The notes below the pieces were generated by a model, which made no database searches, was not told where the DNA came from, and worked only from the letters and a program-made list of their open reading frames with translations. DNA of 64,000 bases, taken from contig BCGQ01000009.1 of the NCBI GenBank assembly GCA_001599355.1, forward strand, positions 524,575 through 588,574, written 5' to 3'. Each line of letters begins with the position of its first letter. Position 1 is the first letter of the stretch. Origin of the DNA: Nakazawaea peltata. Lineage: Eukaryota; Ascomycota; Pichiomycetes; Alaninales; Pachysolenaceae. Positions 21,064 through 30,286 of the stretch are shown here, piece by piece. A program made the translations under genes and the position numbers.

Positions 21064-22302
21064 ATGCATTTGGCTCTGTATTCGAAGTCTGTACAGACCT
21101 CGGTCTTAAGACATGCTGTTAAGCAACAGCTGTTAATGGTAGCCGGTTCCTCATCTCGTCATATTCATTCTTCGGCGGCTGTTTTTAACCTGCCATCTAG
21201 TGGCGCTTCCACTCAACTGGGAAGCTCTAGTGTTGAACATGACATCCCGGCCATGAATGGTTTGCCTCCTATGAAAACTAGAAGAAAGCGTTTCACCAAT
21301 TTGAAGTCGCGTTTGTCGAGTGGGCCATCTTTTGAAGATTTCGTCATGGGTAAAGCTGCCGATATGATGGTCGATCCTTTGGAACTGGCTAGATCCGATC
21401 CAAACGCTAGATTGCCTTCATGGTTGAAGGTTCCTATTCCTAAAGGTAAGTCTTTCCATAACGTTAAGAAGGATTTAAAGGAGTTGAAGTTGAGTACTGT
21501 CTGTGAAGAGGCCAAATGTCCAAATATTGGTGAATGTTGGGGTGGTAAGAAATCTGAGGCCACTGCCACTATCATGTTGATGGGTGATACTTGTACCAGA
21601 GGTTGCAGATTCTGCTCTGTTAAGACAAGTAGAACTCCAGGTCCATTAGATCCAAATGAACCGGAGAACACCGCCGAGCTGATCTCCAGATGGGGGTTGG
21701 GTTATGTCGTGCTAACCACCGTTGATAGAGATGACTTGGTCGATGGTGGTTCTCACCATTTGAGAAAGACTGTCGAGAAGATCAAGCAAAAGGCTCCTCA
21801 AATTCTTGTTGAAGTGTTGAGTGGTGATTTCAGAGGTGATTTGGAGATGGTTAAAGTCTTACTGTCTTCTCCATTGGATGTTTTCGCCCATAACATGGAA
21901 ACCGTTGAGGATTTGACCCCCCATGTTAGAGATAGACGTGCAACCTTCAGACAATCTCTTGATGTGCTAAGGACAGCTAAAGAAACCAACCCTAAGTTGA
22001 TCACAAAGACCTCTTTGATGTTAGGTTTCGGTGAAACTGATGAGCAAATTATGCTGGCTTTGAGAGAGTTGCGTGCAATTAACTGTGATGTCGTCACTTT
22101 CGGTCAATACATGAGACCAACAAAGAGACACATGAAGGTAGTAGAGTACATTAGACCAGAGAAATTCGAGTATTGGAAACAGACTGCATTGGACATGGGC
22201 TTCTTGTACTGTGCTTCAGGACCTTTGGTCAGATCTTCGTACAAGGCTGGTGAACTGTTTATCGAAAACGTATTGAGGAAGAGGGAGAGAGCAAGACTGT
22301 AA
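21064..22302 (+). CDS. LIP5: Lipoyl synthase, mitochondrial
   Basis: Radical-SAM enzyme inserting two sulfurs into octanoyl groups to make lipoate on mitochondrial 2-oxoacid dehydrogenases and the glycine cleavage system. The product has 412 residues. The N-terminus is a basic, Ser/Ala-rich presequence. Auxiliary-cluster cysteines are in [12 protein letters not shown], the radical-SAM CxxxCxxC is CTRGCRFC, and the C-terminal RSSYKAGE contains the auxiliary-cluster serine. Conserved [10 protein letters not shown] and VFAHNMETV are present. Length and all ligands are normal. Confidence 0.96.
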   Translation: MHLALYSKSVQTSVLRHAVKQQLLMVAGSSSRHIHSSAAVFNLPSSGASTQLGSSSVEHDIPAMNGLPPMKTRRKRFTNLKSRLSSGPSFEDFVMGKAADMMVDPLELARSDPNARLPSWLKVPIPKGKSFHNVKKDLKELKLSTVCEEAKCPNIGECWGGKKSEATATIMLMGDTCTRGCRFCSVKTSRTPGPLDPNEPENTAELISRWGLGYVVLTTVDRDDLVDGGSHHLRKTVEKIKQKAPQILVEVLSGDFRGDLEMVKVLLSSPLDVFAHNMETVEDLTPHVRDRRATFRQSLDVLRTAKETNPKLITKTSLMLGFGETDEQIMLALRELRAINCDVVTFGQYMRPTKRHMKVVEYIRPEKFEYWKQTALDMGFLYCASGPLVRSSYKAGELFIENVLRKRERARL

Positions 22303-22535
22303 TGACATCCAACCCATTATTTATTCTATAGATTCATATACATATCAATATCATGGCTACTTGACGACGTTTTAGTGTATTCGTAAACTGCCTAAATAGG
22401 AATAAAATTGAAAATCGACAAATGCGGAAATTATTAAAGTTAGAGCAGAGAGAGCTTGAGTTTCTGCCTGGAGATGAGAATCATTCAGAAGGGTAGTAGT
22501 AGACTACAGTCGAAAGCTGATTATTTTGTGGAAAT

Positions 22536-22985
22536 ATGGCCGTCACAGGTAATGACAGTAGTGTCACACCCAAAAAATTGGCTAAAGTTACCGCTCCTCA
22601 TAAGCTTACTAAGCATGCTGCTCCTAAAACTTTCAAATATTCAAATTTAGTGAGGAGACTTTACGTGAAATCATCGACACCTTTCGTGTCACTGATCAAA
22701 CATATAGATAAGAAATTCAAAGAGTTGGAACAGCCGAAGAACAAGAAATCTAAGACCACTTATATTAGTGTGTTTGGTATGGGTCGTAACGTGGAGAAAT
22801 GCCTCAGTATAGGGTTATATTATCAGGATCACCGCCAGTTGAAAATCGAGGTTTTGACCAACACCGTCAACGTTTTGGATGAATTTGAATACATTGAAGG
22901 TGATGAAAATGATGATGAAGAGGAGAATGTTGAATATAGAAAGAGAGCAGTCAGTGGGGTAGAAATACGCATTTATAAAAAATAG
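22536..22985 (+). CDS. POP7: RNase P/MRP subunit Pop7 (Rpp20)
   Basis: Alba-like protein that pairs with Pop6 on the P3 stem of RNase P and RNase MRP RNA in the nucleolus and nucleus. The 149 residues compare with about 140 in S. cerevisiae. Matching segments are the Lys-rich N-terminus, VKSSTPFVSLIKHIDK, the YISVFGMGRNVEKCLSIG Alba core, KIEVLTNTVNVLDE, an acidic insert, and the C-terminal KKRAVSGVE-like motif (RKRAVSGVEIRIY). It converges with the next gene across 24 bp. Confidence 0.9.
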   Translation: MAVTGNDSSVTPKKLAKVTAPHKLTKHAAPKTFKYSNLVRRLYVKSSTPFVSLIKHIDKKFKELEQPKNKKSKTTYISVFGMGRNVEKCLSIGLYYQDHRQLKIEVLTNTVNVLDEFEYIEGDENDDEEENVEYRKRAVSGVEIRIYKK

Positions 22986-23009
22986 CATCTAATTAAATTA
23001 TTATGGTCA

Positions 23010-23483
23010 TTATACAGTTTGTAATTTGGAGGAGCATGTGTCTCTAATTGACTCCATCTCCTCAATAATTATCACCACTTTGTCCTTCTTCTTTTTCCTT
23101 GATTTTCCCAGTTCCTCCTGAAGTGGCAGCCTGAGCAGTTTTATCTCGTCTGTCTCAAATTTAGAGATGAACAGATTGCATTTATCCAAACATTCTTGGT
23201 AACTTCTCTCAAAGTATAACATCTCAAGCATATGAATATATTCTGTGACATCAACTTTTTCATTTATATCGATCAGATTGAGATCAACTTTCTTTAACAA
23301 CCATCCTTCTTCATTGATGGTTGGTCCTTCTTTCTGGTATTGAAGAAGCTGCTCTTGATATGCCTCTTCTGTTTGACCCTTTCTGATCTTGATTTTCCCC
23401 GATCCTTTCAATACCAGAACCTCTCCTTCTGAGATCTTGAGGTTCTCCAACTCACTGACCGGCAGTTTAAGCTCCTGTGTCAT
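23010..23483 (-). CDS. Hypothetical protein, 157 residues
   Basis: I do not recognise this protein. The start is set at the ATG at 23483; the frame is open upstream, but only to a GTG. No signal peptide or membrane segment is visible. The N-terminal 60 residues are mixed-charge. Residues about 80-115 (EYIHMLEMLYFERSYQECLDK) look like a single TPR-type helix pair. A basic run (RKKKKDK) at about 130 is followed by an acidic helix. It might be a small TPR-like cofactor, but no function is claimed. Confidence 0.6.
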   Translation of the reverse strand: MTQELKLPVSELENLKISEGEVLVLKGSGKIKIRKGQTEEAYQEQLLQYQKEGPTINEEGWLLKKVDLNLIDINEKVDVTEYIHMLEMLYFERSYQECLDKCNLFISKFETDEIKLLRLPLQEELGKSRKKKKDKVVIIIEEMESIRDTCSSKLQTV

Positions 23484-24010
23484 CTTTTTTCTCCGACTCC
23501 ACTCCACTCAAAGTGTCTGCTCATCATCTTGGCTCCTATTTTTCAGCACCCGAAAATTTTTCTGCTTCATTAAAGCGCAGGCTTTTGTAATATATAGTTC
23601 CTTTCTTCATAAGAAGAAGGACTTAATTGGTTGTTGTTGTTGTTGCTTTGATTAGACATACTAAATGTTATTTCTTGATCTATGTAGTTTCTACTTATCT
23701 CACTAGTCTATACAATTTGGATATTCAAGAGGATATTTCTTGCTCTTTTATATTCTTTAAGTTGTTTCAGGTTCAGCCTCAACAACTTAGCCAAGACCTT
23801 CTTTAGTTTAAACTTCATAGTAATAAAGTTTGTTCTCATATTGAGCCTAAATAAAGTTTGTTTCATGTTAAGCCTCAAACCAAGATGCTACGATCTTATT
23901 GTCTGTATACTTCTGTATACAACACAGGCTTTGATGCGCATAGAAAAAGGGGGGAGCGAGATGAGATGAGGGGATCTTGGAGAGGGGAAGTGAAAATGAC
24001 ATGATCACAG
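23484..24010. other. Intergenic with degenerate triple repeat
   Basis: Promoter of the 23010-23483 gene on the left and 3' region of the F-box gene on the right. It holds a TTG microsatellite near 23630-23647 and the repeat listed separately. No gene was seen. Confidence 0.5.
23759..23880 (+). repeat. Three degenerate 25-27 nt direct repeats
   Basis: Copies at 23759-23783, 23826-23851 and 23854-23880. They share an AAGTTtGTTt start, a variable middle and an AGCCTcAA end. The last two are nearly adjacent. No function is evident. Confidence 0.6.
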
Positions 24011-25531
24011 TCATGACCTGACAATAAACTTCTTCCCCTCTTCGTCATATCTCTCAAAATATAAACCGAGGAAATCGTATCTTTCTCTAAGAATCAGCTC
24101 TAAGGCTACCTTATGTTCCTGTGGATCTTGGATTCTTTTCAAGCTTGTAGCGTCTCTGGAATGGATCATTTCTGAGGTGGTGTTTATATAGTAAATCAAG
24201 TCTTGTGTCTGATAATCGTCACTATATCTTTCATATGATAATACCACTCCAAAAATAGAACCTCGTTCCTTGAACAAATCACCTGCCGTCAAGTCTACAT
24301 GTTCTGGAATTTCAGTATTTTGGAATCTCTTTCTGGATACTGAAATATCATCCAGTCGCGTGGCTATAACTTCTTCCAAATCTCCAGGTTTGACAATATT
24401 TGGAATGCTTTTGGAGAGAAAGTATCTGGTTTCTGGTCTTAATTGAGTGATATCGGGTGGTGAGAGGCATTGTATAAAATCGTTAATCAGGTCCTTTACT
24501 TTGTTCACTGAACTCAAGTAAAGTCCGGCATTCGATGAGCTTCTAGAATTCATTTCTTTGAAATACATCTGTATAAGATGCAAACATGACATTGGTTGGC
24601 CCCAATTGTCGATACCTCTGAAATGATCTGCCAGTTGTCGTTGGTTTAAGATGATCCTCATTGTAGGTTGCATGAACATGTAACTGTAACCCCCATAATA
24701 GTTGGGGTCGGTTATCCTCAACATCTGTTCATTTGTTATCACAGCTTCAATTCCTACATCTTGACAGACACTACATATTATAGCATATTGAGTTAATCCC
24801 GCATTAATGAAATTGTTATTGTATGCCAGCACATTCAATTTCAACCCAATTGAGTAGTCACGAACATGGTTCTTCAATAATTTAATTATCATAAGTACCA
24901 AATGTGTCAGTTTAGAATTCGTGTGTAAATCGATGTTTTCTCGTGTATATTTTAGCAGTTCAAACTTTTTAATCACTTTGTTTCGAATGATATCTCTTGC
25001 TTGAATGACATCGTAGAACCTCCGATCATTTCTGCTTAAAGCCAATAACACTCTATCATAATGATATCGATATTCCTCGGCATATAATGCCTCATACAAG
25101 ATCTTATGATATATTATTGCATTCAAATCAATGAGCCTCTGAGAGGCATTGTAAAGAAGCCTTAAATCCTCATTCTCTTGTTTAATTACTCGAAGAACTC
25201 CAGGTATCAAATCTGTGGTATGCGAATCTATCATATTGAATTGCCAGTCTAAATCTTCATTTTTGAGGGCATCCTCGAACTCTTGGTCTATTTGGTTTCT
25301 ATTCTGATAATACTGAAAGTAATTCTGGTCATCTGATAAAGATGTAGTGTTACTTGGGATGCCCTCATCACAGGCCCATCTTCGCTCTACTAATAATCTC
25401 CATACCAGATCTGAGCTGAAGAAGTCACGAAAACGAGAATCCACAAGTCTTAAATGGCACACATCTGAAGCATTCAAGTAGGGTAATATATATGTCAAAC
25501 ATATATCCCCAAGTAGTTCATGGATTGACAT
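24011..25531 (-). CDS. FBXO21-like F-box protein with SirB1 and YccV-type domains
   Basis: A 506-residue protein. An F-box is at about 5-50 (LLGDICLTYILPYLNASDVCHLRLVDSRFRD split over the motif, with an LVWRLL end). The central region (about 125-320) resembles the SirB1/transglutaminase-like domain, with GLKLNVLAYNNNFINAGL and AIICSVCQDVGIEAV. The C-terminal about 90 residues resemble the YccV/HspQ-like domain (FKERGSIFGVVLSYERYSDDY). This order is that of the FBXO21 family of SCF substrate adaptors. The likely role is ubiquitin ligase targeting; substrates are unknown. I know of no close S. cerevisiae counterpart. Confidence 0.75.
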   Translation of the reverse strand: MSIHELLGDICLTYILPYLNASDVCHLRLVDSRFRDFFSSDLVWRLLVERRWACDEGIPSNTTSLSDDQNYFQYYQNRNQIDQEFEDALKNEDLDWQFNMIDSHTTDLIPGVLRVIKQENEDLRLLYNASQRLIDLNAIIYHKILYEALYAEEYRYHYDRVLLALSRNDRRFYDVIQARDIIRNKVIKKFELLKYTRENIDLHTNSKLTHLVLMIIKLLKNHVRDYSIGLKLNVLAYNNNFINAGLTQYAIICSVCQDVGIEAVITNEQMLRITDPNYYGGYSYMFMQPTMRIILNQRQLADHFRGIDNWGQPMSCLHLIQMYFKEMNSRSSSNAGLYLSSVNKVKDLINDFIQCLSPPDITQLRPETRYFLSKSIPNIVKPGDLEEVIATRLDDISVSRKRFQNTEIPEHVDLTAGDLFKERGSIFGVVLSYERYSDDYQTQDLIYYINTTSEMIHSRDATSLKRIQDPQEHKVALELILRERYDFLGLYFERYDEEGKKFIVRS

Positions 25532-25981
25532 GGTCTCGACCCTACACCTTCACCTAACTTTGAAGAGCTATATTTCTTAATATTATTAATATTAATGTTA
25601 ATATACTTAATTTAGGTATTAAACTTATATTTTACAGTCTTAGTTTTTCCTACAGTAGAAGGAGAATCTGAGCTGTGGAGAAGGTAAACACAGGGTCAAG
25701 TAGTAGCGAGGTAGAGGTAGGGGGGTCAAATGCCAAGTATCGAATAAATAGACTCATCTCCATCACGTTTACCGATTCCCATCAATACCCTGCTCTCTTC
25801 AACCCAACTGCCAATATTAATGACCTGCTCCCCTTCTTTCTGATTCTCCCTTCTCTTCCCTCGGCTTTATCCGATCCCTCGAAGGAAAAATTAGATAAGC
25901 GATCAAGATCTTGAATACTTTAACTAGCGCTGATAATACTCGAGAATTCAGCGTTGACAGAACCACTAGAACACAGATAAA
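25532..25981. promoter_or_regulatory. Divergent promoter, F-box gene and DAL3
   Basis: Very AT-rich TTAATATTA-type repeats at 25576-25617. On the DAL3 side are a GATAAG at 25894-25899 and GATAA at 25932 and 25976, fitting nitrogen-catabolite control by GATA factors, as expected for allantoin catabolism. A C/T-rich frame at 25675-25914 is not considered a gene. Confidence 0.45.
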
Positions 25982-26596
25982 ATGGTATTAAAAACATTTG
26001 AATTAGAGCTGCCGTTGAAAATTAAGGCCGAACCCTTGACTCCTGAATCATTTGCTCCATTTGGGGGTGTCATTTCTCCAGATCATCAAACTAAGGGCCA
26101 TGAATCTCAAGCTAATTATGGTACTGCAATTAAGGTATTGAAGGTGGCTCCAATTGCTAACGAGTTTGCCAAAAGTTCAAGCAATGCTCAGAGCACCGCT
26201 AATTGGAACATTTTCCGTTGTTCTCCTCCTGACCACTTGATCAAATATTCCGATGACTTGAAATCAAATTCTTATAATTGTAAAGTGTTGGAAAGACATC
26301 CATTTAGTACTCAACTGTTCGTCCCAATGGGAAGAAATTCAAGTGATATAGGGTATTTGGTCATTGTTGCTCCTGATAACGAAGAAAAATTACCAGATAT
26401 CTCCAAAACAAGACTGTTTATTTGCAGAGGTAATCAAAGTGTCACTTATGGTGTTGGTACATGGCATGCCCCAATGATTCTGTTGAAGGGGGTCATTGAT
26501 TTTGCAGTTTTGATCCATGAAAACGGTGTGCCAGATGATGACTGTCAAGAATGTTACATTAATCCGGGAATTGAAATAGACTTTTCTTTAATTTAA
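25982..26596 (+). CDS. DAL3: Ureidoglycolate lyase
   Basis: Last carbon-releasing step of allantoin breakdown, splitting ureidoglycolate to glyoxylate and urea. The 204 residues match the family (about 195). Visible signatures are LTPESFAPFGGVI near the N-terminus, NWNIFRCSPP-like text, LERHPFSTQLFVPMGR and the C-terminal GVGTWHAPM, which carries the conserved active-site-region His. It sits 17 bp from the convergent PRE5 gene. Presence of an allantoin gene fits the GATA sites in its promoter. Confidence 0.93.
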   Translation: MVLKTFELELPLKIKAEPLTPESFAPFGGVISPDHQTKGHESQANYGTAIKVLKVAPIANEFAKSSSNAQSTANWNIFRCSPPDHLIKYSDDLKSNSYNCKVLERHPFSTQLFVPMGRNSSDIGYLVIVAPDNEEKLPDISKTRLFICRGNQSVTYGVGTWHAPMILLKGVIDFAVLIHENGVPDDDCQECYINPGIEIDFSLI

Positions 26597-26613
26597 TTTA
26601 TTTATATAGATAT

Positions 26614-27566
26614 CTACTCATCTGTATCCATCTTATCTTCGTCAGCAGCAGTAGCAGTAGCAGACTCTTCACCCTCTTCCTTTACTTCTGGTTTCACTTT
26701 CAGATCACCACCTTCGTTGTCACTGTCACTGTCGCTATCATTGTTGTTTCCATCATCATTGTCGGTGCTTCTCTTATTCGACACGCTATCCAACTTATCT
26801 AACCATTGTTGAACATCCTCATCATCATATTGAATGAAATCCAAATCTTTTCCTATAACGGCGACAGAAGTGTTCTTGAAAGTCAACTCCTTTTCTTGTG
26901 ACAAAGTATCTCTTAACAGTATCAAACCGTGTTGAATCAATGCCTCATAGGAAGTTTCATCCTTGAATTCATCCAAATTTCTTTCCAAATATGTCTTACC
27001 AGCTTGAGATCTGGCACCCATAGCAGATCCATACAATTCTACAGTAGAACCACTTGGAGAGAACTCAAAAAGGTGAGGTCCACTTCTATCGTAACCTGCG
27101 ATAATCAAACCAACACCATAAGGTCTGTTACCATACTCTTGAGTGTTGGTCTGGGCCTTGTCTGCAATCAATAAAGTCAGCTTCTCTACACTCAAAGATC
27201 TGTTATAGATCATCTTCTCCGACATCAGTTGTTGTCTTAAGAAATTGGTCAAAACTCTGGCGTCAGGAGCTAATCCAGCTAACGAACAACCCATATGTTC
27301 ATCGATCTTGATGATTTTCTTTTGATAAGATCCAAGCTCTTCCAGGTTTCTCTTTAATCCCACCAATACAACATGATCTTTACCACGTAATCCAATAGTG
27401 GCACTACCTTGCTTAGTAGCCTCATTAGCGTACTCCACTTGGAACAATCTTCCAGTAGGTGAATAAGTCACAGTATCGTTATCGTAATTATTTCTAAACT
27501 ATATCATATAAAGCGCGTTAGTCCAATTATTCTTTATTCGTGGCATTGAATATATCTACTCACCAT
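26614..27566 (-). CDS. PRE5: 20S proteasome alpha6 subunit, intron after the start codon
   Basis: Structural alpha-ring subunit of the 20S proteasome. Coding exons on the minus strand are 27566-27564 (only the ATG) and 27498-26614 (295 residues). The 65-nt intron (27499-27563) has donor GTGAGT, a GGACTAAC branch at 27517-27524 and acceptor ATAG. Splicing gives MFRNNYDNDTVTYSPTGR, matching the conserved alpha6 N-terminus, which the unspliced frame lacks. Motifs: GRLFQVEYA, the ALKRN-like helix, DARVL, RPYGVGLIIAGYD. The C-terminal tail (about 235-295) is long, acidic and low-complexity. Confidence 0.94.
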
Positions 27567-27880
27567 CTTGACTCTATCAGTAGGTTGTAATGTTCAAGAG
27601 GCCCTTATTTTTAGCTGGTGGTGGCGTTTTTTTTCGACTGAGCACTGAGCTTTTTCTAAGCGAAAAGGAAGGAAGGGAAAAATAGAGCGAAAGGAGGGAA
27701 AAGTAGAGGGAGAGTAAGGGAAAAGTAAAGGGGAAGGAAAGGAAAAGTAAAGGAAAGGAAGGAAACGCAGCGAAATTCACCGGAAAGTAGTAAAAAAAAG
27801 TTAAAAGAAGGTAAAGTGAGGAGAAGTTTGAGATTCAATCAGAAGATTAAAATTCAATCAACGTCTAGAAACGAAGCATA
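27567..27880. promoter_or_regulatory. Divergent PRE5/VPS55 promoter with purine tract
   Basis: Holds an almost pure A/G tract (about 27660-27770) on the plus strand, and GGTGGCG at 27620-27626, which partly matches the Rpn4 proteasome element GGTGGCAAA (7-nt core with the last positions different). The Rpn4 link is weak. Confidence 0.35.
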
Positions 27881-28359
27881 ATGGCAAAAATCAATCCATT
27901 GACGAAAATTATTGGCTTGTCCGGTGTATTAGCGGCCGGATTCTTGATGGTAGTACTTGCTGGTGCCATTTATGGTAACTGGTTACCAATCCTCATAGGT
28001 AAGTAATTAACTCACCAAGTTGTAAAGGGATAGAAAAAATACTAACTTTCCATACAGCGCTTTCATTTGCTGTGTCTCATTTACCAATTCTGATCTCACA
28101 AAACCTCGGTTCTCACTTTAGTTCCGATTTGATGGATGATACTAAGTCTAAACTGTCAGATTTCTGCAAGTTTTTATCACTGCTTTTAATAACCACCTCA
28201 TTTGCAACACCAATGATGCTCAAACATTGTCATGTGATCACAGAAACTGCAATGTATCTCACTACAATTGGTGGGTTCCTCATATATTCGACTGTGGTGA
28301 TGTTTACCAGTTTCTTTGATCTCGATCTGGATGACAATGATCTCAATTTTGAGATCTAG
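27881..28359 (+). CDS. VPS55: Late endosomal membrane protein Vps55, one intron
   Basis: Four-span membrane protein (OB-RGRP family) that works with Vps68 in late endosome-to-vacuole transport. Exons are 27881-27998 and 28058-28359 (139 residues; S. cerevisiae 140). The 59-nt intron has GTAAGT, TACTAAC at 28040-28046 and acceptor CAG. Exon 1 encodes the conserved NPLTKIIGLSGVLAAGFLMV. Exon 2 encodes the second pair of membrane spans, ending with GGFLIYSTVVMF and an acidic tail. An unspliced reading would lose the first two membrane segments. Confidence 0.93.
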
Positions 28360-28638
28360 GGCTCCTCCCTATTAGTAGGCTGGTGTATCTTATCGCCTAT
28401 GTCACCGCCCCTGTTTATCACACCGCCCCTATATTTCCTATTCGGTCCATAACCATTTTCAAATTAATTCCCTCTAACCGACTCCGATTTGCGGAAATAC
28501 CGAGCGAGCTCATTCGTACGATCAAAAAAAAAAATTATATATGGTTTGGCACCCGGAAGGGAAGAGGTAATTCTATAGAAGAGGTATTTTAAGTAGGTGG
28601 TAAACTTGGTTAAGTGTATATATGCATTGTGGAAGAGT

Positions 28639-29316
28639 ATGAGAGGTCCATTTGGTGAGGATGTGTCAGAGGAGGAATGCCTACAGTTGGAGAATTCGGA
28701 GCCTCTTTACTCTATAGACGGCGTAACATCTCGGGTGCGATTGTTTTTTTATCGTTATTTTGATAAAAACACCACTGACTTTGAAGATGTGTGGAGAGTT
28801 AATGGGGCCGTACCTCTGAAAGAACTGTTCTTTTATGAGCAGTTCCCAAAGAAAGCTACAAGTTTGGATTCAGAGCATCACTATTCAAATTTCTCTATGT
28901 ATGGGTATTGTTCGCGATGGTTACCCCTGTCGGTAGTTAATATTTTATTTCCATTCCAGCATTTGGTGATACCACCTAGTCATCTGGTGAAGAGAAGGTT
29001 GGTAGCCAAGGAGGTCCCAACGTTGAACGAATGTAATCTTTGTGACGAGATGAAAGGTTTTGGAATATGGGACCGTAAAGGTAATTGGTCCTGTTTGAAA
29101 AGTCTGCTGTCAAAAGATTTCGATACTCATCTGGTTGATGAAATGGGGTTCAAATTTTTCAAATCTTTCCAAGAATACAGAGTTTGGAAGAAGCATTTAA
29201 ATGATGAAATCGCTGCTTTAATAGAGTCTGGTACTGCTACCGAGTCTGAGATTTCTCATTACGAAGAATTTAAGAAACATTCAAATATTCCTAGAGATTT
29301 GATAGTAGAATACTAA
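28639..29316 (+). CDS. Conserved-looking hypothetical protein, 225 residues
   Basis: I do not recognise this protein. The frame is open from 28597, but the first ATG is at 28639. It is soluble-looking, with no signal or membrane span. It has an acidic start, aromatic-rich segments (VRLFFYRYFDK, LKELFFYEQFPKK), a single CNLC pair near residue 138, GFGIWDRKGNW, and a charged helical C-terminus. Codon use looks normal for the window, supporting a real gene. It is not assigned to a pathway. Confidence 0.65.
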   Translation: MRGPFGEDVSEEECLQLENSEPLYSIDGVTSRVRLFFYRYFDKNTTDFEDVWRVNGAVPLKELFFYEQFPKKATSLDSEHHYSNFSMYGYCSRWLPLSVVNILFPFQHLVIPPSHLVKRRLVAKEVPTLNECNLCDEMKGFGIWDRKGNWSCLKSLLSKDFDTHLVDEMGFKFFKSFQEYRVWKKHLNDEIAALIESGTATESEISHYEEFKKHSNIPRDLIVEY

Positions 29317-29394
29317 TATCAAATTGTACATATAGCATCCATAAATAATTCTTATAACATTGTGATTTATAAAATTGATACGTATAAAAGGAAG

Positions 29395-30063
29395 TTACAG
29401 GTCATCTTCATCTTCTACTGGAAGGGGATGCTTTAATACCTCCAGCTTTAAATGATAATGTTGCTTTCTTTTCTGTTCAAATAGCAGATGTCTTTCAGCA
29501 GCAGTCAATTTTGGTTGCTCCTCTTCTTCCTCTTCCTCATCGTCTTCATTTTCATCCTGAATAATCAGACCACCATTTATAGATCTTTTGACGTCTTCTG
29601 GTTCTTCTTCCAGATCACCTAAAGCGAAATCATCAACTTCACCATCCTCTTCTTCATCATCCGATCTATAGTACTCATTATTTGGATCCACACCTCCTTC
29701 ATATGGGGTTTTTGGTTCGTCGATCCTCATTGTGGCGGACTTTTCTTGCTCTGTCAAATATAAATTGACCTCGTCCCATTTCAAATGTTCGCCATCAGCC
29801 CCTCCTTCTCTCTTTTTACGCTCGGCGATCTCTTTTCTGATTCTCTCTCCTTCAGTTAATCCATCATCACTCTTAGGAACCAAATCATGTAATTGGGCGT
29901 TCAAACGGGTATTCTCTAACACCTTCTTACGGTCTAATTTATCACCAAGAACAGCTTCATCTACAAGATGATGCAGGTCATCTGATGACTCAGAATGAGA
30001 AGCATTTCTCAATATACCTCTTGGCTTGTCAGTATGATCCTTCAGTGATTGTGATTCTGACAT
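29395..30063 (-). CDS. GLC8: Protein phosphatase 1 regulator Glc8 (inhibitor-2)
   Basis: Binds and modulates the PP1 catalytic subunit Glc7. The 222-residue acidic protein shows the three inhibitor-2 signatures: KPRGILRN at about 13-20, the KWDEVNLYLTEQEKSATMRIDEPKTPY block (about 95-120) with the Thr-Pro site phosphorylated in the family, and a C-terminal basic helix HLLFEQKRKQHYHLK. The rest is low-complexity Asp/Glu. The start is the first ATG. Confidence 0.94.
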   Translation of the reverse strand: MSESQSLKDHTDKPRGILRNASHSESSDDLHHLVDEAVLGDKLDRKKVLENTRLNAQLHDLVPKSDDGLTEGERIRKEIAERKKREGGADGEHLKWDEVNLYLTEQEKSATMRIDEPKTPYEGGVDPNNEYYRSDDEEEDGEVDDFALGDLEEEPEDVKRSINGGLIIQDENEDDEEEEEEEQPKLTAAERHLLFEQKRKQHYHLKLEVLKHPLPVEDEDDL

Positions 30064-30286
30064 CTTCCCGTCTCTTGATTGACCGTATAAATTGCTTTAA
30101 TTTTATCCTCGCTGCTTAAAATGACTCTTCCCCATGATTTCTCCTACTAAGGCTATTTTTGCTAGAAAAAACTACATATTCGTATTCTGCTCGTGTTATA
30201 TAGACTATTTTCTGACTGTTGATGTATTTCGTATTTTGCTCATCTACAGTATCAAAGTATGGGGAATGGTTTGATTTGTTAATGCA

